Both the position numbers and the translations under genes were made by a program. From positions 5,296,970-5,360,969 of the forward strand of contig NZ_CP113063.1 in the NCBI RefSeq assembly GCF_026625785.1: a stretch of DNA of 64,000 bases, written 5' to 3'. This document shows positions 16,271 to 26,226 of this stretch, in pieces. The notes below the pieces were generated by a model. That model had not been told where the DNA came from, made no database searches, and saw only the letters and a program-made list of their open reading frames with translations. Within the stretch, counting starts at the first letter, position 1, and the number at the start of each line of letters is the position of its first letter. This DNA comes from Gordonia sp. SL306 (lineage in GTDB: Bacteria > Actinomycetota > Actinomycetes > Mycobacteriales > Mycobacteriaceae).

Positions 16271-16723
16271 TCAGGCGCCCGCTTGGCCGTCGCGCGGGCC
16301 GCTGAGGAAGACCAATCGGAACTTGCCGATCTGCACCTCGTCCCCATTGCTCAGCTGCGCGGTGTCGACGGGTTCCCGGTTCACGTAGGTGCCGTTCAGG
16401 CTGCCCACGTCCACCACCTGGAATTCGTTGTCGCCAAGGCGGAATTCCGCGTGGCGGCGACTGACGGTCACGTCATCGAGGAAGATGTCGCTGTCCGGAT
16501 GCCGACCCGCCGACGTGGTCGCCTGGTCGAGCAGGAATCGTGAGCCCGCATTGGGACCACGCTTGACGACAAGCAGCGCCGTGCCGGGCGAGAGCCTCTC
16601 CACCCCGGTGTCGGCAGGTTCACTCGAGGCGGTCGCTCCGGAATCGAGTTCGGAGATGAACTCCTCCCGGAAAACCGAGGTGGTTTCCACCGGTGCCTCA
16701 AGATCCTTGTCGTTTTCGCTCAC
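16271..16723 (-). CDS. garA: GarA, FHA-domain phospho-switch of 2-oxoglutarate metabolism
   Basis: Small regulator that, in mycobacteria, binds and inhibits 2-oxoglutarate dehydrogenase and NAD-glutamate dehydrogenase and activates glutamate synthase, until it is phosphorylated by PknB or PknG (OdhI in Corynebacterium). The phospho-acceptor motif ETTSVFRE lies at residues 13-20 with both Thr present. The FHA domain follows, with GRHPDSDIFLDDVTVSRRHAEF, and SLNGTYVNREPV completing the phosphothreonine pocket. The GTG chosen has GAAGGAG immediately upstream; an extension of 16 codons in the same frame lacks such a site. Placed between gcvH and the MerR pair, as in M. tuberculosis (Rv1827). Confidence 0.95.
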   Translation of the reverse strand: MSENDKDLEAPVETTSVFREEFISELDSGATASSEPADTGVERLSPGTALLVVKRGPNAGSRFLLDQATTSAGRHPDSDIFLDDVTVSRRHAEFRLGDNEFQVVDVGSLNGTYVNREPVDTAQLSNGDEVQIGKFRLVFLSGPRDGQAGA

Positions 16724-17063
16724 CACTTCTCCTTCGTCTGTCTCGGTGCCCGTAGGCGTCGTCGCGCCCACACCTACCGGCCCCGAACGGCCACGCGAAT
16801 CGCGCCACCGGGCTTTCGATGTCGATGCATCTTCTTCTGCCTTCGAACGTCCGGCTCGCCGCGTCTCATCGGCACTCGAACCGGTTCTGCTGCAGTAAAC
16901 CGTACCGTGTTGCGCGGCCGCCGCACGGGCGGTCGAGGCGACCAGGACACCGCCGATGATAGTCGCAGCGCCCCGATCCGCCGGTCGCTTACGATCCGTG
17001 TTGTCGGGTTGTCGTGCTCGGTCGACCTCATCCGAGAATGCCTTTCGCAGTTCACGGCACCCT
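16724..17063. other. Non-coding gap between garA and gcvH
   Basis: No credible gene. A minus-strand frame of about 90 codons (16774-17055) is Arg-rich, has no ribosome site and resembles a random high-GC frame. On the minus strand TATCAT (16956-16961) is a possible -10 box that would give garA a leader of about 230 bases. I see no riboswitch or strong terminator. Confidence 0.5.
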
Positions 17064-17113
17064 CGCGTCCCGCGACGGTCAGTTCTCGCGCGTCCCGCGA
17101 CGGTCAGTTCTCG
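17064..17113 (-). repeat. Perfect 25-base tandem duplication at the gcvH 3' end
   Basis: Two identical 25-base units (CGCGTCCCGCGACGGTCAGT plus TCTCG) lie head to tail. The right-hand copy overlaps the last codons and stop of gcvH, so the left-hand copy repeats the stop region just downstream of the gene. Confidence 0.85.
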
Positions 17114-17508
17114 GTGACGGCGCGGTAACCGTCGGCGTCCAGGGTCTCCGCCAGTGCCGAGTCGAGCGTTGCCTCGTCGGCGAGGGTGATCTCGACGAGC
17201 CAGCCGGACCCGTACGGATCGGAGTTCACCAGTTCAGGGGTGGTCTCCAACTCGGTGTTCACGGCCGACACCGTCCCGTCGAGCGGCCCGTAGATGTCCG
17301 ACACACTCTTGGTGGACTCCACCTCCGCGAACGACTCGCCCTTCTCGACGGCATCGTCGGCACCGGGCAACTGGACGAACACCACATCCCCGAGCGCATC
17401 CTGCGCGAAGTCGGTGATACCGACCCGCACCGTCGTGGGCCCGGTCCGCTCCACCCATTCGTGCTCGGCCGTGTAGCGCAGGGACGGCGGCACATTGGTC
17501 TCGCTCAC
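17104..17508 (-). CDS. gcvH: Glycine cleavage system H protein
   Basis: Lipoyl carrier that accepts the aminomethyl group from GcvP. The lipoylated Lys is K67 in the motif EVESTKSVSD; the family start YTAEHEWVE lies at residues 12-20, and NSDPYGSGWLVEI marks the C-terminal part. The 134-residue length is normal. Start is GTG with AAAGGTG just upstream. It heads the garA cluster on the minus strand; gcvP is further down on the same strand with its own riboswitch, and no aptamer is visible ahead of gcvH, so the two are not controlled identically. Confidence 0.96.
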   Translation of the reverse strand: MSETNVPPSLRYTAEHEWVERTGPTTVRVGITDFAQDALGDVVFVQLPGADDAVEKGESFAEVESTKSVSDIYGPLDGTVSAVNTELETTPELVNSDPYGSGWLVEITLADEATLDSALAETLDADGYRAVTEN

Positions 17509-17563
17509 TGTCGCACCTTTCTTGTCGGAGGCGGCAAAAACTTCGAACTACTTCAAACGGAGG

Positions 17564-17569
17564 ACATTA
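17564..17569 (-). promoter_or_regulatory. Predicted -10 box (TAATGT) of gcvH
   Basis: TAATGT fits TANNNT and would give a leader of about 50 bases carrying AAAGGTG before the GTG. It lies in an AT-richer patch (CAAAAACTTCGAACTACTTC on the plus strand nearby). Confidence 0.4.
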
Positions 17570-17617
17570 GGTCATCGGCGGCCACCGTGTGGGTCCGGCC
17601 GCCGGATACGGCGGCTG

Positions 17618-18255
17618 TCACCTGACGCGGGGCATCCGGCGGACGACCAGCACCGTCTGATACGCGTACAGCAGGAACGACCACAGGTACAGGCCGACGC
17701 CCCAGATCATGAACGCCCAGCCGATGGGATAACAGATCGTCCCGACGACCGAATCCAACTGCCCGGCCAGCAACCAGGGGAACGCACTCATCAGCGCAAA
17801 GGTGGCCGCCTTCCCGATGTAGAGCACCGGCAGCGCGACGAGCCCGCGCGACCGCAGCAACGGCGCCGTGGCGAACAGCGCGACGTCACGTGCGATGACG
17901 ACGCCGATCAGCCACCAGGGCAGGAACTCGCGCAGGCCGAACGCGATCGGGATGATCACGATGTAGAGCCGATCGGCGGCCGGATCGAGTAGTGCCCCGA
18001 TCCGCGACGACTGGTTGAGCCACCGGGCGAGCTTGCCGTCGGCCCAATCGGAGAACCCCGAGAACATCAGGACGGCGAACGCCCATCCGTCGGCCTTCTC
18101 GAACAGCAACAACCACACGAACACCGGGATCAGCGCCAACCTCAGCACGCTGAGCGCGTTCGGTAGGGTCACCACCCGGTCCGACCCGTCGGACAGTTCG
18201 TCCGGCGGGTCCACCGGGTCGCGCTCTGCCGGCACCTCCGAGCGCCCGCCGGAGG

Positions 18256-18259
<4 letters not shown>
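17618..18259 (-). CDS. pgsA2: CDP-alcohol phosphatidyltransferase family protein (PgsA2-like)
   Basis: Membrane enzyme joining a CDP-diacylglycerol to an alcohol acceptor; by position it matches mycobacterial PgsA2 (Rv1822), whose exact product is debated (phosphatidylglycerophosphate or cardiolipin type). The CDP-alcohol signature is complete: DWADGKLARW...GALLDPAAD, i.e. DGxxAR, then G and two Asp at the right spacing (about residues 75-100). Four to six hydrophobic helices are seen through the rest. The start is a GTG whose bases overlap the secA2 stop (GTGA), giving 213 residues; the frame upstream runs antisense-like inside secA2 and is not protein. Coupled to secA2. Confidence 0.88.
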
Positions 18260-20685
<2,426 letters not shown>

Positions 20686-20927
20686 CGAAACACTTCTCCT
20701 GACTCGCGCCTGTCGGGCATGCATGTGTACTGGTCGTGGCACCAATTCTCGCAGCACCGACGTCAGACTCCGGTCGTGCCGAAACGACCACGATGCCCCG
20801 AGGTCGCCGTCCACGGTACGCGTCGCCGATCGCGCCACCGTGGTGAACCACCTGCGGTGCGCGACGAGGGTCCCACGATCATCGGCACATCCCCTCGAGT
20901 CGCGTTCCGCCGGTCCCGTCACTCGGC

Positions 20928-20933
20928 TAGGTT
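20928..20933 (+). promoter_or_regulatory. Predicted -10 box (TAGGTT) of the META-domain gene
   Basis: TAGGTT fits TANNNT and would give a leader of about 28 bases with CCAGGAGAAG before the chosen ATG. Confidence 0.4.
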
Positions 20934-20966
20934 TGGATGACGGACCCCGTCCCAGGAGAAGTGGCC

Positions 20967-21521
20967 ATGAATCCGATCGATCATCCCACCCCACGACGCG
21001 GACCGAACCCCGGAATCGGCGGTTCGGCGCGACCACGTCCGATTCGTGCCCGCCGGGCCGTGATGCTGCTGCTCACCAGCGTGCTGCTGATGTCGATGCT
21101 GTCCGCGTTCGGGATCGCCGCCGCGTCGGCTGCACCCGCACCCGCACCGATGCCCCGCCCGCTCCCCCAGACTCTGCCCGGCATGCTCGTCGGCAAGTCG
21201 TACTCATCGGTCGCGGTCCTCGGCGGCGTCATCCCGGGTGGCGGCCCGATGACCGTGCATTTCGAACGCCCGGATCGGATATCACTCGGCGCCGGGTGCA
21301 ACCGACACCTGGGAACCGCGACCATATCGAGTGACCAGGTGCGGATCCACACCCTCGTGTCGACCCGAATGGCCTGCCCCGGACCACGCGCGGGAGCCGA
21401 TCAGTGGCTCGAGACGTTCACCTCGGTGCCGCTGACCTGGCGAGCGTTCGGTCCGGCGCTCGTCCTCTCGAGCCCACGGCAGACGGTGGCGCTCGTCGAA
21501 CAATCCGCTCTCCCCCGCTGA
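20967..21521 (+). CDS. Secreted META-domain protein (HslJ-like)
   Basis: A 184-residue exported protein. A basic N terminus (about 30 residues, RPRPIRARRAV) is followed by a hydrophobic core (MLLLTSVLLMSMLSAFGIA) and an AxA cleavage site (ASAA). The mature part begins with a Pro-rich stretch and then a META/DUF306-type domain: GKSYSSVAVLGG, then GAGCNRHLGT and STRMACPGPRAGADQWLETF, whose two Cys probably pair. META proteins are found in heat-shock and motility contexts in Gram-negatives; the role here is unknown. The ATG was chosen for CCAGGAGAAG upstream. Divergent from secA2. Confidence 0.82.
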   Translation: MNPIDHPTPRRGPNPGIGGSARPRPIRARRAVMLLLTSVLLMSMLSAFGIAAASAAPAPAPMPRPLPQTLPGMLVGKSYSSVAVLGGVIPGGGPMTVHFERPDRISLGAGCNRHLGTATISSDQVRIHTLVSTRMACPGPRAGADQWLETFTSVPLTWRAFGPALVLSSPRQTVALVEQSALPR

Positions 21522-21594
21522 GCCGCCCCCACGCTGATTCCTTCCTCCCTGCTCACCCTCCTTCCCTCAACGCCGCCGACACACGAAGGTGCTC

Positions 21595-22587
21595 ATGCCA
21601 TCGACCCCTCCCGCCGTGGTGACCGTCACCGGCGCCGCGGGAAACATCGGTTACGCCGCCCTGTTCCGGATCGCCGCGGGAGCCATGCTCGGACACCATC
21701 AACCGGTTCGGCTCCGATTGCTCGAGCTACCTCCGTCGTTGCCTGCCGCGGTCGGTACCGCGATGGAACTCGACGACGGCGCCTTCGAGTTGCTGACGTC
21801 GGTGGACATCTTCGACGATGCGCGGGCGGCCTTCGACGGCGCCGACCACGCGCTCTTGATCGGCGCCCGCCCGCGCGGCAAGGGTATGGAACGCGCCGAC
21901 CTCCTCGCGGCCAACGCAGCGATCTTCGCCGAGCAGGGTGCGGTGCTGAACGACGTTGCCGCCGACGATCTCCGGGTCATCGTCGTGGGCAACCCGGCCA
22001 ACACCAACACCGCGATCGCCTGCGCGCACGCACCGGACATTCCGTCCGAGCGGTTCAACGCCCTCACCCGCCTCGACCACAACCGTGCCATCGCCCAGCT
22101 CTCGCATCACACGGCATGCCCGGTTCGGGAGATCAGCCGGGTCTCGGTGTGGGGCAATCATTCGGCATCGCAGTATCCCGACATCTTCCACGCCCGCGTC
22201 GGTGATCGCAGCGGTGCCGAGATCGCCGAAGACCGCACCTGGCTCGTCGACGATTTCATCCCGACCGTGGCGAGACGGGGCACCGCGATCATCGACACCA
22301 GGGGCGCCTCGTCGGCGGCGTCGGCCGCCAACGCCGCCATCGACCATGTGCACGACTGGGTGTTCGGCACCCCCGAAGGCGACTGGACGTCGGCGGCGCT
22401 CCCCTCACCCGGCGTCTACGGCATACCGCCGGGACTCGTCTGTTCGTTTCCCGTCAGGTCGGTCGGCGGGCGCTGGGAGATCGTCGAAGGTCTCGAGATC
22501 AACGACTTCTCCCGGGCCCGCATCGACGCCTCGGCGGCCGAGCTCGCCGACGAGATCGCTGCAGTCGGAGATCTGTTACCCGCCTGA
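21595..22587 (+). CDS. mdh: Malate dehydrogenase
   Basis: NAD-dependent oxidation of malate to oxaloacetate in the TCA cycle. Rossmann motif TGAAGNIGYAALFRIA at residues 14-29; IGARPRGKGMERADLLAANA covers the mobile loop with substrate Arg; VVGNPANTNTAIA; LTRLDHNRA with catalytic Asp; and VWGNHSASQYPD with catalytic His. The 330-residue length is that of the cytosolic-type bacterial MDH of Actinobacteria. The ATG has GAAGG six bases upstream. It complements malate synthase elsewhere in the window. Confidence 0.95.
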   Translation: MPSTPPAVVTVTGAAGNIGYAALFRIAAGAMLGHHQPVRLRLLELPPSLPAAVGTAMELDDGAFELLTSVDIFDDARAAFDGADHALLIGARPRGKGMERADLLAANAAIFAEQGAVLNDVAADDLRVIVVGNPANTNTAIACAHAPDIPSERFNALTRLDHNRAIAQLSHHTACPVREISRVSVWGNHSASQYPDIFHARVGDRSGAEIAEDRTWLVDDFIPTVARRGTAIIDTRGASSAASAANAAIDHVHDWVFGTPEGDWTSAALPSPGVYGIPPGLVCSFPVRSVGGRWEIVEGLEINDFSRARIDASAAELADEIAAVGDLLPA

Positions 22588-22661
22588 CCGATTCACGACG
22601 CCCCGGACGCGCGCCGCCCCGCGAGTCGTTGATCTGCGGGGTGGCGCCACCGAACCACCGT

Positions 22662-22667
22662 TAAGCT
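22662..22667 (+). promoter_or_regulatory. Predicted -10 box (TAAGCT) of ppk2, leaderless-type
   Basis: TAAGCT fits TANNNT and ends six bases before the ATG of ppk2, with no ribosome site between them. Confidence 0.55.
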
Positions 22668-22673
22668 CCATCC

Positions 22674-23510
22674 ATGGCGAAGAAGGCGAAAGAACACGAC
22701 CGTCCCGCGAAGATCCCCAACAAGGTCTACGAAGCCGAACTCTTCCGCCTGCAGACCGAGCTGGTCTCGCTCCAGGAATGGGTTCGGAGCACCGGCGCCC
22801 GCGTGGTGGTGGTCTTCGAGGGGCGCGACGCCGCGGGCAAGGGTGGCACCATCAAACGGATCACCGAGTACCTCAGCCCTCGGGTCAGCCGTGTGGCCGC
22901 ATTGCCTGCGCCCACCGATCGCGAACGCGGACAGTGGTACTACCAGCGCTATGTGGCACAGCTGCCCGCGCCGGGCGAGATCGTCCTGTTCGACCGCTCG
23001 TGGTACAACCGCGCGGGCGTGGAGAAGGTGATGGGGTTCTGCACCCCGGCCGAACACACCCGATTCCTGCGCCAGACACCGATCTTCGAGCAGATGCTGA
23101 TCGACGACGGGATCCTGTTGCGCAAGTACTGGTTCTCGGTCTCCGACGAGGAGCAGCTCAAGCGATTCCGCTCGCGTCTGAACGACCCTGTCCGCCAGTG
23201 GAAACTCAGTCCGATGGATCTCGAGGCGGTCTACCGCTGGGAGGACTACTCCCGGGCCAAGGACGAGATGATGGTGCACACCGACACCGCGCTGAGCCCC
23301 TGGTATGTCGTCGAGTCCGATGTCAAGAAGCACGCTCGCCTCAACATGATCTCGCACCTGCTGTCCACCATCGACTACGAGGACGTTCCTCTGCACAAGG
23401 TCGAACTCCCGAAGAAACCCATCGACTCCGGCAATTACCGCCGGCCACCGCGATCGCTGTCCAAGTACGTCCCCGACCACGTGGCAGCGCTGCTGGGCGG
23501 CGATCACTGA
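22674..23510 (+). CDS. ppk2: Polyphosphate kinase 2
   Basis: Transfers phosphate between polyphosphate and nucleotides, usually in the direction of nucleoside triphosphate (GTP or ATP) formation. Walker A FEGRDAAGKGGTIKRI at about residues 46-61, the lid region PTDRERGQWYYQRYV, and Walker B LFDRSWYNRAGVEKVMGF near residue 105 are all present. Single PPK2 domain, 278 residues, which fits class I. It appears to have a leaderless promoter and is followed on the same strand by the pyruvyl-transferase-family gene after 27 bases. A polyphosphate role in stress is known for the family. Confidence 0.95.
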   Translation: MAKKAKEHDRPAKIPNKVYEAELFRLQTELVSLQEWVRSTGARVVVVFEGRDAAGKGGTIKRITEYLSPRVSRVAALPAPTDRERGQWYYQRYVAQLPAPGEIVLFDRSWYNRAGVEKVMGFCTPAEHTRFLRQTPIFEQMLIDDGILLRKYWFSVSDEEQLKRFRSRLNDPVRQWKLSPMDLEAVYRWEDYSRAKDEMMVHTDTALSPWYVVESDVKKHARLNMISHLLSTIDYEDVPLHKVELPKKPIDSGNYRRPPRSLSKYVPDHVAALLGGDH

Positions 23511-23537
23511 CGCACTCAGGCCGCGCCGACGATCTCG

Positions 23538-24887
23538 GTGAGTAACATCCCCTGGGTGCAGATGCCCGGTCTTCCCTCGGCCCTCCGCGCTCGCTTCCGC
23601 ATCGGAGCGGGCGACGAGGACGGTGACGACGAGATCATCTATCTCATCGCGCCGTCTGGACACCCGAATTACGGCGACGAGCTGATCGCGCTCGCCTGGT
23701 TGCAGTACCTGGCGCGGACACGCCCGCACGCACTGGTCGTGCTCGACTGCCACAGCCCGGGGCAGACCTCGTTGTTGCTGCGAGGTGTCCATCCGGGGGC
23801 GGTCTTCGTGGACACCCTGTGGCAGTTGGCCGAATACGCCGCCGACACCACGCGAACCGACGGCCCCGATCCCACGACACCCTGGACGTGGGTGGCCCAG
23901 GCCGCCACGACGTTCGGGCCGGCCCCCCGCCTCGCCGAAGGTGTGGACGTGTTCCGACGGGCGTCGTCGGTCCACCTCCTGGGCGGAGGTTACGTCAATC
24001 AGGTCTGGCCACACCATGTCTCGCTCGTCGCCGCCATCGCGGAACTCACCAGGATGACGGGGGTACCCGCGTACGCCACGGGGCAGGGGCTGATACCTCT
24101 GCTCGACGAGCCGGCGTGGTCGGTACTGACCGATGCCATCGGGGTGTTCACCGTGTTCGACGTCCGGGACGAGGCGTCGGCGCAAGCATTGTCGGGGATC
24201 GGGGCCCGGCGCCACACCGGCGACGATGCCTGGCTCGCCGTCGGCGAGGGCGACGGCATCGACACGGTCTCCGATGTCGACGGCACTGACAGTGTCTCCG
24301 ACGTCGCCGGCGCGACACGCCGACCCCGCCACCCGGAGGGTGTGACGCTGTGTCTGCAATCCGATCTCACCGACGACTTCGTGGCGTTCGGGTCCACCGG
24401 TCTCGACGCACTGACCCGATTCATCCGTGCCACCCTCGACGCCTGGCAGGTCCCCGCCGAGGCGATCACCGTGGTCGAGGGCATTCCCGGAGGTGATCTG
24501 GAGGTACCGACGAGACTCGGCGACCGACTCGACGGCGCCACCACGGTGCCGTTCATCGACGTGTGGCGTAAAGGTCTGACGGTGGGGCGGGGCGATGCGT
24601 GGATCAGCACCAGATTCCACCCCCACCTGGTCGCGGCCGCCGCGGGCGACCCGGGCGTCGCGGTGGTCACACGCCCCGATTATTACGCGACCAAACACGA
24701 ATCGCTGGTGGCCGTGGGCTCACGCTGGACCGTCGTCACCGGGGCCGAGACGATACCCGACCGCCCGACCGCAGGCGGCTTTCCCGAGGACGCCCGAGAC
24801 CGCGCAGTCGCCTTGAAAAAAGCTCTGGCACAGAGGATCTATCCGCGTCGTGGTCGCCGGTCGGGAGATCTTCGCCCCCGTCGGTAG
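23538..24887 (+). CDS. Polysaccharide pyruvyl transferase family protein
   Basis: A 449-residue protein with features of the CsaB/PssM-type pyruvyl transferase fold: N-terminal GHPNYGDELIALAWLQYLA, central VHLLGGGYVNQVWPHH, and C-terminal STRFHPHLVAAAAGDPGVAV. The family adds pyruvate ketals to cell-surface sugars or sits in glycan gene groups; substrate unknown here. Between residues about 235 and 258 there is an insert with an imperfect repeat (DGIDTVSDVDGTDSVSDVAG) that looks like local expansion in a loop. The GTG start has no clear ribosome site; translation may depend on the preceding ppk2. No other glycan genes flank it. Confidence 0.8.
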   Translation: MSNIPWVQMPGLPSALRARFRIGAGDEDGDDEIIYLIAPSGHPNYGDELIALAWLQYLARTRPHALVVLDCHSPGQTSLLLRGVHPGAVFVDTLWQLAEYAADTTRTDGPDPTTPWTWVAQAATTFGPAPRLAEGVDVFRRASSVHLLGGGYVNQVWPHHVSLVAAIAELTRMTGVPAYATGQGLIPLLDEPAWSVLTDAIGVFTVFDVRDEASAQALSGIGARRHTGDDAWLAVGEGDGIDTVSDVDGTDSVSDVAGATRRPRHPEGVTLCLQSDLTDDFVAFGSTGLDALTRFIRATLDAWQVPAEAITVVEGIPGGDLEVPTRLGDRLDGATTVPFIDVWRKGLTVGRGDAWISTRFHPHLVAAAAGDPGVAVVTRPDYYATKHESLVAVGSRWTVVTGAETIPDRPTAGGFPEDARDRAVALKKALAQRIYPRRGRRSGDLRPRR

Positions 24888-24890
24888 TAT
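24885..24890 (+). promoter_or_regulatory. Predicted -10 box (TAGTAT) of the DUF503 gene
   Basis: TAGTAT begins in the stop codon of the preceding gene and ends nine bases before the DUF503 ATG, giving a leaderless or near-leaderless transcript. Confidence 0.5.
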
Positions 24891-24899
24891 GGTCCGACA

Positions 24900-25196
24900 A
24901 TGTGGATCGGTTTTGCGGAGTTCGATTACCTCCTCGGTGATGTGCACTCGCTCAAGCACAAGCGGTCCGTCGTGCGACCGATCGTCGCCGAGATCCGCAG
25001 GCGGTTCTCGGTGTCGGCAGCGGAGGTGGGGCATCTCGACGCCCACCGTCGTGCGGTGATCGGTGTGGCCGTGGTGGCGCCGGATCGCACGCACGTGATG
25101 GACGTCCTCGACGAGGTCGAACGCTGTGCCGCTGGCCGACCCGAGGTGGAGTTGTTGTCGGTCCGCCGGCGTGTCATCGCATCCACCGACGTGTGA
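24900..25196 (+). CDS. DUF503 family protein (YlxP-like)
   Basis: A 98-residue single-domain protein of the DUF503 family. The signature VHSLKHKRSVVRPIVAEIRRRF fills residues 15-36, followed by GHLDAHRRAVIGVAVV and a C-terminal VELLSVRRRVIA. In Bacillus, YlxP sits in the nusA-infB-rbfA operon and is thought to affect ribosome biogenesis; here it stands alone behind a surface-glycan-type gene, so that context is lost. Length normal for the family. Convergent with the glycosylase gene nine bases away. Confidence 0.9.
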   Translation: MWIGFAEFDYLLGDVHSLKHKRSVVRPIVAEIRRRFSVSAAEVGHLDAHRRAVIGVAVVAPDRTHVMDVLDEVERCAAGRPEVELLSVRRRVIASTDV

Positions 25197-25205
25197 GATC
25201 GCCCG

Positions 25206-25772
25206 TCAGCCGAGCAGGCCGGCTTCCCGGGCGGCACGCGCGTACGCCGTCGCCAGCGATTCGACCGTCTCGTGGGCGTTCAGTCCGCTCGGGTTGGGCA
25301 CCACCCACACGGCCGCACCATCCCACGCCTGTGCCTGGCGCCCGGCGACCGCACGGCGCAGACCGAACGCCGACCGATACGCGGTGATTCCCGCGACCGC
25401 GACGACGGCAGGCGCCACCCTGCGCACGGTGGCACGCAGGCGCTCGCCACCGGCACGCAGCTCGTCAGCGGACAGCTCCGCGGCCGTCGCGGTCGCCCGT
25501 TCCACCACGTTTGTGATCCCGATACCGCTGCTGCACAGCAGGTCCCGGTCGTCGTCGGACATGCCGCGCGACGCATCGACAAGCCGGTCGACGATGCCCG
25601 CACGGTAGAGAGCCGGATAGAACCGGTTGCCCGGGCGGGCGAAGTGTGCCCCCACCGCCGCCGTCCACAGTCCCGGGTTGATGCCGACGAACAGCATCCG
25701 ACAATCGTCGCCGATCAGATCCGGGACCGTGACCCCACGACAGGCGAGCAACTCCTCACGGGTGAATCCCAT
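25206..25772 (-). CDS. Mismatch-specific uracil-DNA glycosylase (Mug-like)
   Basis: Base-excision repair enzyme of the MUG/TDG (family 2) group, acting on U or T opposite G. Catalytic-pocket motif GINPGLWTA lies near residue 28, and the DNA-wedge motif VPNPSGLNAHET near residue 160. A central NVVERATATAAELS matches the second conserved segment. The start MGFTREELLACRG was chosen; a longer frame overlaps the VOC gene by more than 90 bases. It follows the VOC gene on the minus strand with a 20-base gap and is probably cotranscribed with it. Confidence 0.88.
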   Translation of the reverse strand: MGFTREELLACRGVTVPDLIGDDCRMLFVGINPGLWTAAVGAHFARPGNRFYPALYRAGIVDRLVDASRGMSDDDRDLLCSSGIGITNVVERATATAAELSADELRAGGERLRATVRRVAPAVVAVAGITAYRSAFGLRRAVAGRQAQAWDGAAVWVVPNPSGLNAHETVESLATAYARAAREAGLLG

Positions 25773-25792
25773 GTCGACCGCGGCCTCGCCGA

Positions 25793-26158
25793 TCAGGATT
25801 CGGGCGCGGCCCGCGTGCCGGACACACAGAACTGGTTGCCGTCCGGGTCGGCGAGGGTCACCCACTCGAGGCCGGGCAACGCGCGATCGGCGATCTTCGT
25901 CGCGCCGGCGGCGATCAATCGATCCACCTCGGCGGTGAGGTCGTCGGTCGACATGTCGAGGTGGAGGCGATTCTTGCCCGGCGTGGGGTCATCGACCTTC
26001 TGGAACCCCAGCAGCGGCTTGCCGACGCCCATGGAGACCACGACGAAGAACCCCTCGTTCTCGGCATGGATCGAACCGCCGATCTGCTCGGACCACCAGT
26101 TCGCCAGCGGAACCGGATCGGTCGTGTCGACGGTGATCATTTCCAGGGAGACGGCCAC
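25793..26158 (-). CDS. VOC (glyoxalase/bleomycin resistance/dioxygenase) family protein
   Basis: A 121-residue protein with two beta-alpha-beta-beta-beta modules. It has the FFVVVSMGVGKPLLGFQKVDDP and RLHLDMSTDDLTAEVDRLIAAGA segments and the closing LADPDGNQFCVSGT, typical of glyoxalase_6-type VOC proteins of Actinobacteria. Metal ligands are not certain: HLD gives a His, and the usual C-terminal Glu is not obvious. Substrate unknown. The GTG start is six bases behind a TAGCCT box, so a leaderless transcript is likely. Confidence 0.83.
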   Translation of the reverse strand: MAVSLEMITVDTTDPVPLANWWSEQIGGSIHAENEGFFVVVSMGVGKPLLGFQKVDDPTPGKNRLHLDMSTDDLTAEVDRLIAAGATKIADRALPGLEWVTLADPDGNQFCVSGTRAAPES

Positions 26159-26164
26159 GTCACC

Positions 26165-26170
26165 AGGCTA
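26165..26170 (-). promoter_or_regulatory. Predicted -10 box (TAGCCT) of the VOC gene, leaderless-type
   Basis: On the minus strand TAGCCT ends six bases before the GTG start. It faces away from the SARP promoter in the same 68-base gap. Confidence 0.5.
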
Positions 26171-26213
26171 ACCCGCACCCTGTCGATCCGGGGCGGCATG
26201 CCGTGATCCGGTT

Positions 26214-26219
26214 TAGACT
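26214..26219 (+). promoter_or_regulatory. Predicted -10 box (TAGACT) of the SARP regulator, leaderless-type
   Basis: TAGACT fits TANNNT and ends seven bases before the ATG at 26227. This makes that ATG more likely than the GTG at 26203, which lies upstream of the box. Confidence 0.5.
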
Positions 26220-26226
26220 CTCGCTG

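Noticed and set aside
16774..17055. 93-codon minus-strand frame between garA and gcvH
   Set aside because: Arg/Pro-rich, no ribosome site, no recognisable family; treated as non-coding.
20686..21036. N-terminal extension of the secA2 frame
   Set aside because: No conserved residues; the GTG at 20685 has AGGAGAA upstream, and the extension overlaps the divergent META gene promoter.
22593..24698. 701-codon minus-strand frame opposite ppk2 and the pyruvyl-transferase-family gene
   Set aside because: Covers two recognised genes on the other strand and shows no conserved sequence.
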